Assembly: GCA_963693365.1 (NCBI GenBank)
Contig: CAVNZM010000006.1
Location: forward strand, 124,001 to 188,000
DNA: 64,000 nt
Direction of reading: 5' to 3'
Source: Amoebidium appalachense
Taxonomy: Eukaryota; Ichthyosporea
Every line of letters begins with the position of its first letter. The stretch's first letter is position 1. The notes beneath the pieces are model-generated. The model did no database searches and was not told the DNA's origin. It saw only the letters and a program-made list of their open reading frames with translations. The translations under genes were made by a program, and so were the position numbers. Of this stretch, positions 1 to 15,200 are shown piece after piece.

Positions 1-67
1 CCCACACCCCCCGCTCGCACACCCCTTCCTGCACCATGTGCTCACGCCCCCACCCCCCCCCCCCCAG

Positions 68-3650
<3,583 letters not shown>

Positions 3651-3976
3651 CCATCAGGTGGGCCCCTGTGTGTGCCTGTGCGTCTATGTGTCTGTGTGTC
3701 TGCGTGTCTGTGTGTCTGTGTCTGTGCTTGTTGTGTCTGACGGTTTGTGCTTACTATGTGTAGTGTGAAATTTGTGGGCGGGTGGGTGGGTGTGTGTGTG
3801 TGTGCTGGCTGTGTGCTTGTGTGTGTGTGTGTCGCGATAAGCTCACGAGCTCACCAGTACGTGCACGTGTTTATGCATAAGCACACATCCATGTGTGTTG
3901 TGTGTGTGGAGAGGGAGGGGGGGGGGAGGGGGGGGGACGGGTGTGGGTGTGGGGGGAGGGGGGAGGGTGGAGGGTG

Positions 3977-4051
<75 letters not shown>

Positions 4052-5080
4052 GTGTACTGGGGTGTGCCTGTGTGTGTGGAAGGAGGAAGAGGGGGGGGGG
4101 GGGTTGTATGTGTTTTGCAGATTTGTGTGCGCGATCAAGTAAGGAGAAGGATCATGGGTTGCCCAGCTTCTGCACTCTAGTGAGAAGCAAGACATAGCTG
4201 TGTGTGGGTGGGTGTTGTACGGTCGTTTGGTTTGAGCATGAAGTGGCTTGCGGTGTATGCACTGACACTGCATGTGCCACAGTGCACTGCAACTCGGTCT
4301 GCTCCAAATCCTGCAAATATCTGATGGATGTTGGCTCGTCCCGGGGCTGAATGATAGGCATCCAATCGAAGGGCATCCTTGGCATCGCAACAGTGGCTGT
4401 GTATTACATGTATTGGTTATGCCTAGTGGATAGATGCAAGTATGATGGGCATTAGCAGTGATATTTTATGCCAAAGCAAGGTGGGGCATGCTGTTACCGA
4501 AGTGAAAACCAGAACCTTTATTATAATTTGAGATAAAGCTTGTAGTTATCGTGTAAGTGTAGTGTATAATGGTGTAACATGTTGATATGAATATGGATGT
4601 AATCAGATAGCAGTGTGTGGTCTACTAATGATGTTTGTTTGGTGTTTTTTTGCTCGCGCTGGGATGGTCACTGAAGGAACCAATAGCAACACAGGATCCC
4701 ATTCAAGGAATTCCGATTCAACATGCCTTAGGATGGGTGCATGCGGCACATAGGGTGGTTTAACGAATGACCTATATTAGTAGCAACATAATCAGCTGTA
4801 CATAACATAAATATAGCGTGATAGCACGTGTTCTAGTATAGACCTAATAATAGCCACCGGTTTTCTCACGTTTGTCCGGCTGGGCCGGGCTGAACTACCT
4901 TCCGATGCAGCTATAGCACACTGCCAGAGTCTATGTGCACGTGCATATGTGCGATTGTGTCTGTAGGCTAATATTCAAAGTATGATAGTTGTTGACCTTA
5001 TAGCATATGGCATGTTCCACCCTCCCTCTCCCCCTACCCACAAATATATGGTTATGTCCGGTTAAAAGTTATGACCTGAG
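3651..5080. other. Spacer after the DENN gene
   Basis: Downstream of the DENN stop are GT-rich DNA, a G-rich stretch at 3908-3970 and an uninterrupted (TG) run at about 3978-4050. From about 4160 to 5060 the sequence has ordinary complexity and moderate A+T, with no reading frame I can assign. It could hold the 3' UTR and a promoter of something unrecognised. Confidence 0.5.
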
Positions 5081-5084
5081 TTAC

Positions 5085-5367
5085 CCCCCCCCCCCCCCCC
5101 CCTCCCCCCGCCACCGCCTCCACTTCCACAAACACAAGTACACGTACACTAGTATTATGTGCACATGGCCGACCTCGCGGCTTCCCCGTGAATGTGCGGC
5201 ATGATAAAACTGCATGTCCCGTGGCTTCTGGGCATACTTGAAAGCCCTAAACACATATTGGTGACGAGACATTGATGCCATGATGGTTTTTTTTTTGGTT
5301 TTTTTTGGTGTGTGCGTGTGGGTGTGTGGGTGTGTGGGTGGGTGGGTGGGTGGGTGGGTGGGTGGGT

Positions 5368-5415
<48 letters not shown>

Positions 5416-5500
5416 ACGTGTGTGTGGCCCAGTGGTGGTGGGGTGGGGGTTGGGTGGGTGGCCATGGGTGGTGGTGGTGGGGGGGGGGGGGAAGCGGGGT
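5085..5500. repeat. Poly-C, (GGGT)n and (GT)n tracts
   Basis: A C run (5085-5108) is followed by ordinary sequence, T runs at 5287-5307, a GGGT ladder at 5334-5370 and a GT run to about 5414, then GGT and G-rich DNA to 5492. No gene seen. Confidence 0.8.
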
Positions 5501-5608
5501 TGCAATCCTTATAAGGATCCCTGCATGCGGAGCATGACAATTGTCACATAAGGCACAGGCTGGTGTGTATCTTGGCAGGCGATACGATGTAATAACGTGC
5601 ATGGCGCC

Positions 5609-5971
5609 ATGGCAAACATCCGTAGCTTCAAGCATGCAAGTGCACCATCTTCTCTCCCTAGTTACATAAGCACTCCACACGTAACACAACTGCGGGCATA
5701 CCGTGACGGTCACTGCATATATACGACGTCGTGGCCCACCTATGGTGAGTTTACCGCAGACTCACACGTCAGACTTTTGCAACTCGGGCTCAGCCGGCTG
5801 CCTATCGGCAAGTATCATGAGTATTACTATGTAGCGCGAGTGCACCCGCACTATATTAATACTAGTTGCAGACACAGTGTCTATGTACACCCGACAGTCA
5901 TGCAGATAGTAAGTAGTGCAGAGCTACAATGGTGTGCTGTTTGGGCCTATGCACGTGCGCACACATCCTAA
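5609..5971 (+). other. Unassigned ORF in an ordinary-complexity island
   Basis: A 120-codon frame starts at an ATG in good context (gcgccATGgca) and ends at TAA. The translation is not repetitive, but it matches no family I recognise and lacks the strong third-position G/C bias of the confirmed genes. It may be a chance frame, a small gene or an exon. There is no splice or neighbour evidence to decide. Confidence 0.2.
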
Positions 5972-6039
5972 TTAACGCCTTTCCGTCTTGAACCACCTGA
6001 CTGATGAATCAACAGGGAGCCCGTATATGAAGGGGAGAA

Positions 6040-6378
6040 AGGATGATTGAGGGGTCACGGGGGGAGGGTGGGCTCAGGGGGGGGGGGGGGGGGGGGGGGG
6101 AGGGGGGACGTTGCACATGCGCATGCATGTGTATGTGTGTGTATTGTGTGTGTGTGTGTGCGCGCGCGCACGCGTGCGAGCACGTGTGTCAACGCCCCCG
6201 CGCGCCCCCTCGCCCCCGCGCCCGCGCTCCCGTGCCCCGCGCCCCGCGCCCTCGCCCTCGCCCCCGCCCTGGCCCTGGCCCTGGCCCTCTCTCGCCCTGG
6301 CCCTCTCTCGCCCTGGCCCTCGCCCTCTCTCGCTCTCTCTCTCGCTCGCTCGCTTGGGTGGGTTGGTGGAGGGGAAGG

Positions 6379-6410
<32 letters not shown>

Positions 6411-6600
6411 GGGCTGATGCTCTTAATAGAACGATTAGAATGAAAGGGCTCAACGGAACGTGCACACATACTCGTGCACCACGTTGCAGCAGATGGCTTG
6501 GCCCATGTGCCCGGCCAACTGCTCACTTTGTAATGTGCACACAGTGAAGGATACCTTGAATTCAATTCCCAAAACGCCCGCCGGCGGGGCGGGGCGGGGG

Positions 6601-6637
<37 letters not shown>

Positions 6638-6903
6638 CTAGCGCTTGAACAGTAAATTTGTGTAGGGAAGAGGGGGGGAGGGGGGAGGGCCCGGGATTTA
6701 CTGCCGGTGCAATAATCTTGTCGCTGATAAGACCATGGTTGCATGGCTGCATTTGGTTGGCACTGCTGGTAGGGTGTCCTCATTTTGGCACGTGCACCAT
6801 GCAGGGGAAGCCAACACACCCCCGTGGACCCACTGCACTATTTTTGGCGCTACGCATACTAAAACTATCGCCATATTGCCGCAAATAGTCGAGCTAAGCC
6901 TTT

Positions 6904-6942
<39 letters not shown>

Positions 6943-6945
6943 TTG
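6040..6945. repeat. Cluster of poly-G tracts and GC-rich simple repeats
   Basis: Long G runs occur at about 6078-6106, 6380-6410, 6606-6638 and 6905-6942. Between them are GT/GC-rich DNA (6130-6180) and a C-rich segment of CGCCC, CCCTGG and CTCTCG repeats (6190-6355). Short ordinary stretches fill the rest. No gene seen. Confidence 0.85.
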
Positions 6946-6949
6946 GTTG

Positions 6950-7320
6950 TATCATGTGTATGCACGCAGAGAGAGCAATGTCGCCTTGAACAGATTTCGT
7001 TTCTGACAGTCACGATTCCTTTCTTTGAGATCATGCACATTTATGTGTCATTTGCCGCTCGCCAAATTGAATCCCATGACACGACACCGGGCCCCATTCG
7101 AATATGTACATAAATAGATGTAAATGATCCTATGTTTAGGGACTTGAAAATATAAACAAAATGTGTTCACAGGTAAATACCAGCAGATGTTAGGTGGGGT
7201 GTTGGTGGTGCATGAGTACCCTTTAAAATACGTGTGCACGTGTGAGGCAAGGTGTGTTGTGTGCACACTGTGTGTATCATACCGTGTGTTTTGGGAGTCA
7301 CTGTGGGGGTGGGGGTGGGG
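6950..7320. other. Ordinary-complexity spacer
   Basis: Moderately A+T-rich sequence without long runs and without a convincing reading frame. Nothing identified. Confidence 0.4.
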
Positions 7321-7325
7321 GGAAG

Positions 7326-7530
7326 GTGTTATTATAAAGTACGACGTACACATCTACAACGGACAACACAATGCAGAGTGCACACAACACAAAGAGTATG
7401 CATAATCAGCAGAGCCCATCCTCAGGGGGGCCCCACGACATTGATCCACAGTACCCGTGTTTTGGCCCATTCACCTCGTCGACAAAACACATCTCTATTT
7501 ATGTTTCCCTTCAACATGGGTGGGTCACCG
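7326..7530 (-). mobile_element. dispersed repeat A, minus-strand copy
   Basis: Read on the minus strand, this matches the A family: the segment with hallmark words such as gggctctgctgattatgcat, the ttgtccgttgtagatg region, and the gggtgacccacccatgttga block at the right end. It is diverged by perhaps a fifth from the plus-strand copies. The strand next to its 3' end is G-rich on +, as expected for a C tail on the minus strand. Confidence 0.7.
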
Positions 7531-7559
7531 GGGGGAGTGGGGTTCAATTCTTTTTGACA

Positions 7560-8173
7560 GGTTGGTTGTGTCTCCATGTATAACAGACGATATTAGCATT
7601 CACGGGCAAATATGTGTAAACATAGTGTGTGCTTGAACACTGTGTGTGTGTGTGTTTGTGTGTGGCGGGAGGAGGGAGGGGGAGGGGGGGGGGGATCAAA
7701 AAGATTCCAGTATTCGGGCAGTATCATCTGTTTACAGCAGACATTTTTATTGTGACGGCCAATCGTGCTCTTAGCACGGCAACAGTTTTAGCTGCCCTCA
7801 GCCATGCACGGGCCTACGATGTGCACGTGCATGCATGCGCTCACGTGCACATGCATAGGCTCACAGCCTTGCAAGATAGCTATTCAATAGTAGCAGTGTG
7901 TGCCCCCACCGTGCGCATGCATGCAGCCACACCAGCAACCACCTAGTAGACCTACGTACACAGAGTAATGCCGCATCACGTGACACACCATGCAACCAAT
8001 CAGGGGTGTTAACATGCATATACACATGGCCACTTTCATGCACAAACACTGATAGAGCCAGAAGCAGTCAACAGATGGCACAAATTCAACAGGAAAACCC
8101 TTCGTGCACATGCACCTGGTTCACAAGCACGAAGGGGTGGTGTGGTGTGGTGTGGTGTGGTGTGGTGTGGTGT

Positions 8174-8204
<31 letters not shown>

Positions 8205-8270
8205 GGGGGAGATCTGCGTGCATGGACATACATACCAACCATGCAGTCTCACTTGGTTTACAAGCACGTT
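7560..8270. other. Spacer with a TGTGG pentamer run
   Basis: Mixed spacer with GT and G tracts near 7640-7692. A (TGTGG)n run of about eight units at 8133-8172 leads into GT and a run of about 23 G ending at 8209. No gene recognised. Confidence 0.6.
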
Positions 8271-8299
8271 CAGATAAGGTCAGAGCAGTCAACCATTGC

Positions 8300-8900
8300 G
8301 CGATCACAACAACCCACCCACAAATCAACCGATGCACACATCGGTTGACAGGGGCATCTGTTGTGGGTTGATGCGCACACCAACTCACAGCCGAAGCACA
8401 CAAAAACCAAACGCACGTTTCATCCACAGCCGTTGCAACCCACAACCCATGCACAAATCAACCGATGCACACCCTATGCGTATATCACCCGTTGCACACA
8501 TTTACCCACAAAGCAGGCACATATCAACACTTATCCATAACCCGTGCACAAATCAACCAATGCACACCCCACGCACATATCAACCGTTGCACACATTAAC
8601 CAAAAAATGCACACCCCACACGTATATCAACCGTTGCACACACAATACCTGTACAAATCAACATCAACCCACAACCCTTGCACAAATCAATCAATGCACA
8701 CCCCATGCCCACACTAAATGTTGCACACAATAACCCACAACACATGCACAGCTCCACATTTGCCCAAAACCCATGCACAAATCAACCAGTTCACACCCCT
8801 TGCGCATATCAACCAATGCACACATCAACCCACCACCATGCACACGTCAACCCACAATCGTTGTACGAATCAACCGATGCAGACAACTTCCCATGCAAAA
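8300..8900 (+). repeat. Degenerate satellite with CAAATCAACC(G/A)ATGCACAC core
   Basis: The words acaaatcaacc, gatgcacac, atatcaacc and gttgcacac recur about every 20-45 bp through this 600-bp block, giving a degenerate nested tandem array (for example near 8319, 8454, 8549, 8777 and 8866). It has no coding bias, and the apparent frames are translations of the repeat. Confidence 0.8.
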
Positions 8901-8970
8901 CCTTCATACATCTGTACCAACTATGCAAAGTGAGACCGGTCTGCAAGCACGCTGGGGTAGGGGGGATTTA

Positions 8971-9031
8971 GAATGCCTTACAGAGCACAAAAAACACAAT
9001 CACGATGGACAACACAAACCCCATCCTCAAA
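8971..9031 (-). mobile_element. dispersed repeat A, short minus-strand fragment
   Basis: Read on minus, this shows the 3' half of the A element: the ttgtccatcgtgattgtgtt region, tgtgctctgtaaggcattc, then a C run (G on +) at 8958-8966. Confidence 0.55.
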
Positions 9032-9234
9032 GGAAGGTATATTTAACCAAAGGTGTTCTGCAAGCACCAACACCACAGGAAGCACTACTCAATCGTTGCA
9101 CACGTCAACCTAGGCAGAGACTTGTGCATGCACGCTGCACCAACCATGCAGATAACCCAGGTTTGCAAACACGTTTAACACGTTTAAAAAGGCCAGGGGC
9201 GCGGGGGAGAGGGGAAGGGGCGGGGGGGAGCGGG

Positions 9235-9343
9235 GTTGAATGCGTCATAAAGTTACGAATTACACAAACAACGACGGACAACACAATGCAAGGTGCAAAC
9301 CACACTTTGAATAGGAGTATGCATAATAAGCAGAGCCCAGAGG
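9235..9343 (-). mobile_element. dispersed repeat A, minus-strand copy
   Basis: On minus the segment reads from cctctgggctctgcttatta to ctttatgacgcattcaac, followed by C-rich DNA (G-rich on + at 9200-9234). It is 5'-truncated relative to the full A copy at 20836. Confidence 0.7.
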
Positions 9344-9349
9344 TGGGGG

Positions 9350-10850
9350 GGGGGGGGGGGGGGAGATGGGATTGACATGTCATAGAATACAAATAATGCG
9401 TTATAGGAGCAGGGCGGGGGGGAGGGGGTGGGAGCAGGGGGTTATGCACAAAGAGCACCAATAACACAAACGCAAGTACAGGCAGCAACGGGACATAATC
9501 ATAGCTGCAGTAAGCAGGCTCAGAAAACCACAAACTCTAGTAACAGCCCTAGCAGCTCCTTTCGACTATTGAGTGCAGGCAATAACTAAGAACGTGCATG
9601 CCAGCAGGCAAAGTCCAAGCAGAAGAAGGCTTTACACAAACAAGCAGCGAGTGCCCAAGAGACGCAGAAATCACAACTTTCAAAGAGGCATATCTAAACG
9701 ATGTACGGTCATACCAACGTTCTCCTCGCTATAGACAATAAGACTGCACACCAACTACTGCTTTGCACGTGCCGTCACATGAAGACAAAAGGCATGCAAC
9801 CTAGCCGGAATAAAACCTTTACCCCTGGGGCGAAAGAGGGGGGGGGGGGGGGAGAAGGATTGTGCAATACAGGGCAGAAAAAAAGGATAAACGGATCCAG
9901 ACCACATTCCAATCCAAAAGAGGGTGAACGAGAGAACGAGCAGGGGAGAGGGGGTTGGGGGGGGGGGGGGGGGGGGGGTAGGGGGTGCATAGGCAAGCGG
10001 CCACACAAGGAGTACTGCGGCCGTGCCACGTGGAGGTGACAAGCGTACCTGTTTGGTTGCCCCACGGTTCACAGCCGCAACGGTCGCCTGGCAATTCTAA
10101 CTGCTGGAACAGGCGTATTGAGTTTGGTGCGCACTCAGCAAAACCAACGAAGGGCCGGTTCATGTGTTGGTCACAACAGCAAGCGAGCAAGATCCCGACG
10201 AGTACCCAACTGGATCCAAAGTAATCTGCACTGCAAGGAGCGCCTATTAAGAGATCTACACGGCATGGGCCAGGAACATCCGTACACCCCACAGGGTACG
10301 AGTGCGTGTACACCTCACAGGGCATGAGTGTTTGCTTACACGTCACACGCCATAAGCACCTAAATCGTGGTAGGCCATACCCATTGCCAGATGGGCAAGA
10401 TCCGAAGGGCCTTGCCCATGGCCAAACTACCAGCTCTGACACTACAAACAGGGCGCTCATCCTTGGCCTGTGGCCCTCCTGTGGCCGGTGCTTTGTTCGC
10501 TGGTTTTGCCTTGGCAACCATGAAGTGGTTTTCTGGCAAGGCCTCAAAGTGTGTTCCATTTTCGCAGCACGCAAACAATAAACTGGCGTGAAACTATGCC
10601 CCACAGGGCCAAAACAATCGCATTCCCGCCCGCTCAACCACTCGTACACGTGTACACCTGTGCCTCTTAGCCAATGGAATCCCGCCATCTTCTATCGCAC
10701 GTAAATAAGTTATTGGGTCAATGTCAGGGCTCAAAATGCTCCCACGAGGGGGTGTCGTTAGCACGGGTAAGAAGCATGCGTGATATTTAAAGCGCCAACG
10801 AGAGCTTTCAGAGGATTTTTCTTGGAGCAAAACAGTAATTATTTTAGAAT
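9350..10850. other. Spacer with G tracts, no assigned gene
   Basis: G tracts occur at about 9346-9362, 9839-9852 and 9957-9978; the remainder has ordinary complexity. A 289-codon minus-strand frame (10688 to 9819) has an ATG, but its translation is Cys/Trp/Pro-rich, runs into a poly-Pro end encoded by the G tract, and matches nothing I know. I do not call it a gene. Confidence 0.4.
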
Positions 10851-11640
10851 ATAATGAACTTTTTCATCATCACATCGTTTATATATATGTTTAGTATCGA
10901 AATACAAGATATAAACCTGGCTGTTTTCTCCCAGCACAAGCATGTACACCATGACACTCGAAGCTTGTACATGTGCCAGATGACGCAGCAGGCCCGGGTC
11001 GGGGGTCGGGGTGCGCGCCGCGCGCCGGAGGCTTAAATATATATATACACCCCAATATAGATTAGCACTGTTGATGTGCCCTCACAATAACCTATTGTTA
11101 ATTTTTGTAGCTGACAAGAGCTTTAAATCACATTTTAGGCCTAGATAGGAGAGCATATGCATCCGCTCCTTCAAATTATGGCGCCAGCGATGCCACTAAT
11201 GGCATATATCTCAGCTGTTCTAGGATGTCACTGTACGTGGTGATTTTGATATGCATACGAATTTAGAACGCAGTCGAGGCCTTTCGTAGCCTAAAAAAGT
11301 TCATGAATGCAAATATTTTTGCTTGACTATGCATATATATAATTTGAGTTCCCTTGCCGGGGCCGTCCACGTGTACACTTCACAATTCAGAATTCCGGTT
11401 GGGGGATAGAGATGTTGCCGCGCGCTCATTGGTCCGTGACCAACTAGCAAGCTCAACTAATCAAACAGGACTGTTTACATTACCAACCAATTACAGATAG
11501 CACATAATAGGAATTGTCTCCAAATACCTCAGAACTAACCTGAGCCAATCAACTGGCGGTAGCTCCCTCGTGTTACAGAATTCGGCAAAGATCTCCAACC
11601 GGTACTCTTTCTGCGCTATTCAAATCCCGGAAATCTGAAA
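10851..11640. other. Ordinary-complexity upstream region of the eEF3 gene
   Basis: A+T-rich sequence without homopolymer C/G tracts. It includes a tata-rich stretch at 11036-11049 (ttaaatatatatatac) just after a very GC-rich patch (10988-11030), which could be a core promoter of an unseen transcript. No reading frame supported. Confidence 0.35.
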
Positions 11641-11870
11641 TAGAACGACTAAAAATTGTGAGTGCCCTTTCACACCCCCCCTCCCCCACACGCCATTGTC
11701 ACACATCTACATGTGGCGGGCCGGGCAGCTCTTCTAGTTAAAGCTAAATTTCATGTAGATCGTCTAAAAAGAACTATTTTGAATATAAAATGTACATTGA
11801 ATAAAATACCTTATATATTTATAACATAAAATCTTCATGGTGTGTTGCCCTCCTCGTAAAGGAACCCAAT
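11428..11870 (+). promoter_or_regulatory. CCAAT-box cluster upstream of eEF3
   Basis: Four CCAAT pentamers lie here: attgg at 11428-11432 (reverse), ccaat at 11487-11491, 11545-11549 and 11866-11870. They are 200-650 bp upstream of the TATA box at 12084. CCAAT boxes bind NF-Y type factors in many eukaryotes; their use here is inferred from position and number only. Confidence 0.4.
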
Positions 11871-12083
11871 CAGATCGATGGGCGTGAAGGCATATCACGT
11901 GCCGCAATCAAAAGCCCCCCTAAATAGAGATTTACTGAAAAACGGGATGCCCAAGCATGCAGCAACTTTTACAGCAAAGCTGATTCGCATATTATCATGC
12001 ACGCATCTTGCTGCATGTTTTACTCACAATTCGTTCGCTGACGACGGCGGCGCTCTACACATGGAGAGTTTTGGCTCACAACG

Positions 12084-12093
12084 TATAAAAAGG
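12084..12093 (+). promoter_or_regulatory. TATA box of the eEF3 gene
   Basis: The decamer tataaaaagg lies 126 bp upstream of the eEF3 ATG, which implies a transcription start near 12115 and a pyrimidine-rich 5' UTR of about 100 bases. A strong TATA box suits a highly expressed translation-factor gene. Confidence 0.65.
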
Positions 12094-12218
12094 TACGTAG
12101 CAGCCGGCCAGCTTCAGTTCGCCACGGTTGTGCTTGCCCCGCATCGTGTGTCTCTCCCAATCTCTGTTTGCGAGGGCGCCCCGCGGATTTTTCAACGTTT
12201 TCCCACACTCTCAACAAC

Positions 12219-15200
12219 ATGCCTCCCAATCAAGCCTCTAACGCCGTCGAGGTCGCCCGCCCGGCCGTCGATGCCACCGTCAAGCAGCAGGGTGACCAGC
12301 TGCTGGCGCAGACCGGCACGCAGAATGCCAAGGACTCTGCCGTTGCCCTCGTGCAGCTGATCAAGGGCCATGGCTTCCAGCTGCTTGAGGAGTTCTCCCT
12401 CGTCAACGTGCTCGGCGAGAACATGAAGAAGAACGGCAAGAAGGATGCCCCTGCCCGTGCTGGTGCCTGCATGACGGTCACGGCCCTGTGCCAGGAGGTC
12501 GGTGTCGGCATCGAGCCCTTCGTGCTGCCCCTATTTGCGCAGGTCATCGACCTGTTGGGCGACAAGGAGAAGCCCGTGCAGGTGGCTGCCACCGAGGCCG
12601 GCAACGCCGTCCTTGCCCTCATCCCCGCCAACGCCATCCGCACGGTCATGCCTGCGCTGCTGCAGAAGTCCCAGAAGTGGCAGTCGGCTCATTTCCGCAT
12701 GACGGCCGTCACGGCTCTGGCCAAGCGCGCCCCCATCCAGGTGGCACGTTGCATGCCCGACATCATCCCCTTCGTGTCCTCGCAGATGTGGGATTTGAAG
12801 AAGGAGGTTAAGGATTCCGCCAAGGAGGCTCTTCTGGCTGTGTGCGACTGCGTTGACAACAGCGACATTAAGCCTTTCGTGCCCAACCTGATCAAGTCCA
12901 TCGAGAACCCCAAGGAGGTGTGTTTTCTTGCAGTTTTTATGGAATGTGCTGGAACAGTAACGAGCAAACACGTTTTTTTGGCAACAACAACATATAGCGC
13001 ACATGCTCGCATAGCATGCACCACATTTGCAAGCACCACGGCATTGGCAACATGGATATGTAGCTAGCGAATTTTGTTGGTAATCTGCGCTAGCGAATTT
13101 TGTTGGTAACCTGCCAAGTTTTGATTTGGTGGGCCTCATGCATCTACGAGCTCGTGATTGGTGGATGGTAGCATGCACGTTCTAGTGGGCTTTTGGTTGT
13201 GTGAATGCAATAGGGGGACACGAGCACTACACGAGCACAAATTTACAGTTACAGTGGGCTTGGGGTTGTGTGCATGCAATATGGGGACACGAGAGAATTG
13301 CATTTTTTAATATGAGAATGAGAGTTCATGTGCAGACGAGATTTCTGACTGGTGTGCTTGTGCAGGTCCCCGAGACGCTGTACCTGCTTGCCAGCACGAC
13401 CTTCGTGCAGGTGGTTGAGTCCGGTGCTCTGTCCATCATCTCGCCTCTGCTTGAGCGCGGTTTCTCTGAGCGCGGCAACACGGTGGCCATCCGCCAGTGC
13501 GCCCGCATCATTGAGAACATGACCAAGCTGGTCGAGGAGCCCCGCGATATCTCCCCCTTCCTGCCCAAGCTGCTGCCCCGTCTGGAGCAGGCCAAGGTCG
13601 AGGTGTCAGACCCCGAGTGCCGTGATGTGTGCGGCAAGGCTGCCGACATCCTGACCCGCAAGGGTGAGGCTGCTGCCAACAGCAAGGCCAAGCTGCACGA
13701 CGTCGAGGCCATGCTTGCTGCCGTCAAGAAGGCTGCCGGTGGCGACAACCACAGCGACCTGTTTGTGCAGTCCCTCAGCTACATGAGCGCCATGGTGCTG
13801 ATGCTTGCCGACATCAAGGTCATCGATGCCCCCGTCTGGCACGCTGCCCTGACCCCCTACCTGGTGCAGTTCGTTGGTGGCCAGGACGTTGCCGTGCAGG
13901 TGGTCGATGCCATCCTGGGCGAGGTCGTCAAGGACATCACCCCCGAGGCCGAGGTCGAGGAGGAGGGCGATGCCGAGGAGCTCTGCAACTGCAACTTCCG
14001 CCTGGCCTACGGCTCCAAGATTCTGCTCAGCAACACCAACCTGCGCCTCAAGCGTGGCTACCGCTATGGTGTGCTCGGCAAGAACGACTGTGGCAAGACG
14101 TCGCTCCTGCGCGCCATTGCCGACCACCGTCTCGAGGGCTTCCCCACCGAGGATGAGCTGCGCACGGTGTTTGTAGCCACTGACATCCAGGGTGAGATGT
14201 CCGACATGACGGTGCTCGACTACATCTTTGCCGACCCTCTGCTGCGTGACTGTGGTGTGCCCCGTGAGGAGATGGCCAAGGTGCTCGACAGCGTCGGCTT
14301 CAACGAGAACTCCCCCGCCAACATCAACAGCCCCGTCGGCTCTCTGTCCGGTGGCTGGAAGATGAAACTGGCCCTGTCTCGCGCCATGTTGCTCAAGGCC
14401 GACATCATTCTGCTGGATGAGCCCACCAATCACCTCGACGCCTACAATGTCAAGTGGGTGGAGTCGTACCTGACCAACCTCAAGGACGTAACCTGCATCA
14501 TGGTGAGCCACGACTCTGGCTTCCTCGACCGTGTGTGCACGCACATGATCGAGATCAAGGACCTCAAGCTCAACATCGCCAAGGGCAACCTCAGCGACTA
14601 CCTGCAGAACCGCCCCGACGCCAAGGCCTACTTCGAGTTCAAGACGTCCAGCAACAAGTTGCCCTTCCGCTTCCCCGCACCAGGTCCCCTTGAGGGCATC
14701 AACACCAAGGGCAAGCCCATCCTCAAGATGACGGATATCACGTTCACCTACCCCGGTGCCTCCAAGCCCCAGCTGCGCGGCGTCACTGTGCGCTGCTCTC
14801 TGGCCTCCCGTGTGGCCTGTGTCGGTGTCAACGGTGCCGGCAAGTCCACCATGATTAAGCTTCTGACCGGTGAGCTGGTGCCCGACGCAGGGTCCGGTGA
14901 GGTGTGGAAGCACCCCAATGCCCGTGTGGCCTACGTGGCCCAGCACGCCTTCCACCACATTGAGAGCCACCTCGACAAGACGGCCAACGAGTACATCTTG
15001 TGGCGCTACCAGTATGGCAAGGACAAGGAAGGTCTCGAGAAGGTCACCATGCAGCTGACGCCCGAGGAGGAGGAGCAGATCAACAAGCCCTTCCAGGTCG
15101 ACATCACCGACTCTGAGGGCAACGTCAAGAAGGAGAAGCGCATCCTCGAGAAGTTCACCGAGGGCCGTCGCCAGAAGGGCAAGACCACGGAGTACGAGAT

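Noticed and set aside
9819-10688. 289-codon minus-strand frame with ATG
   Set aside because: No recognisable domain, Cys/Trp-rich composition, ends in a poly-Pro stretch from a G tract, no codon bias.
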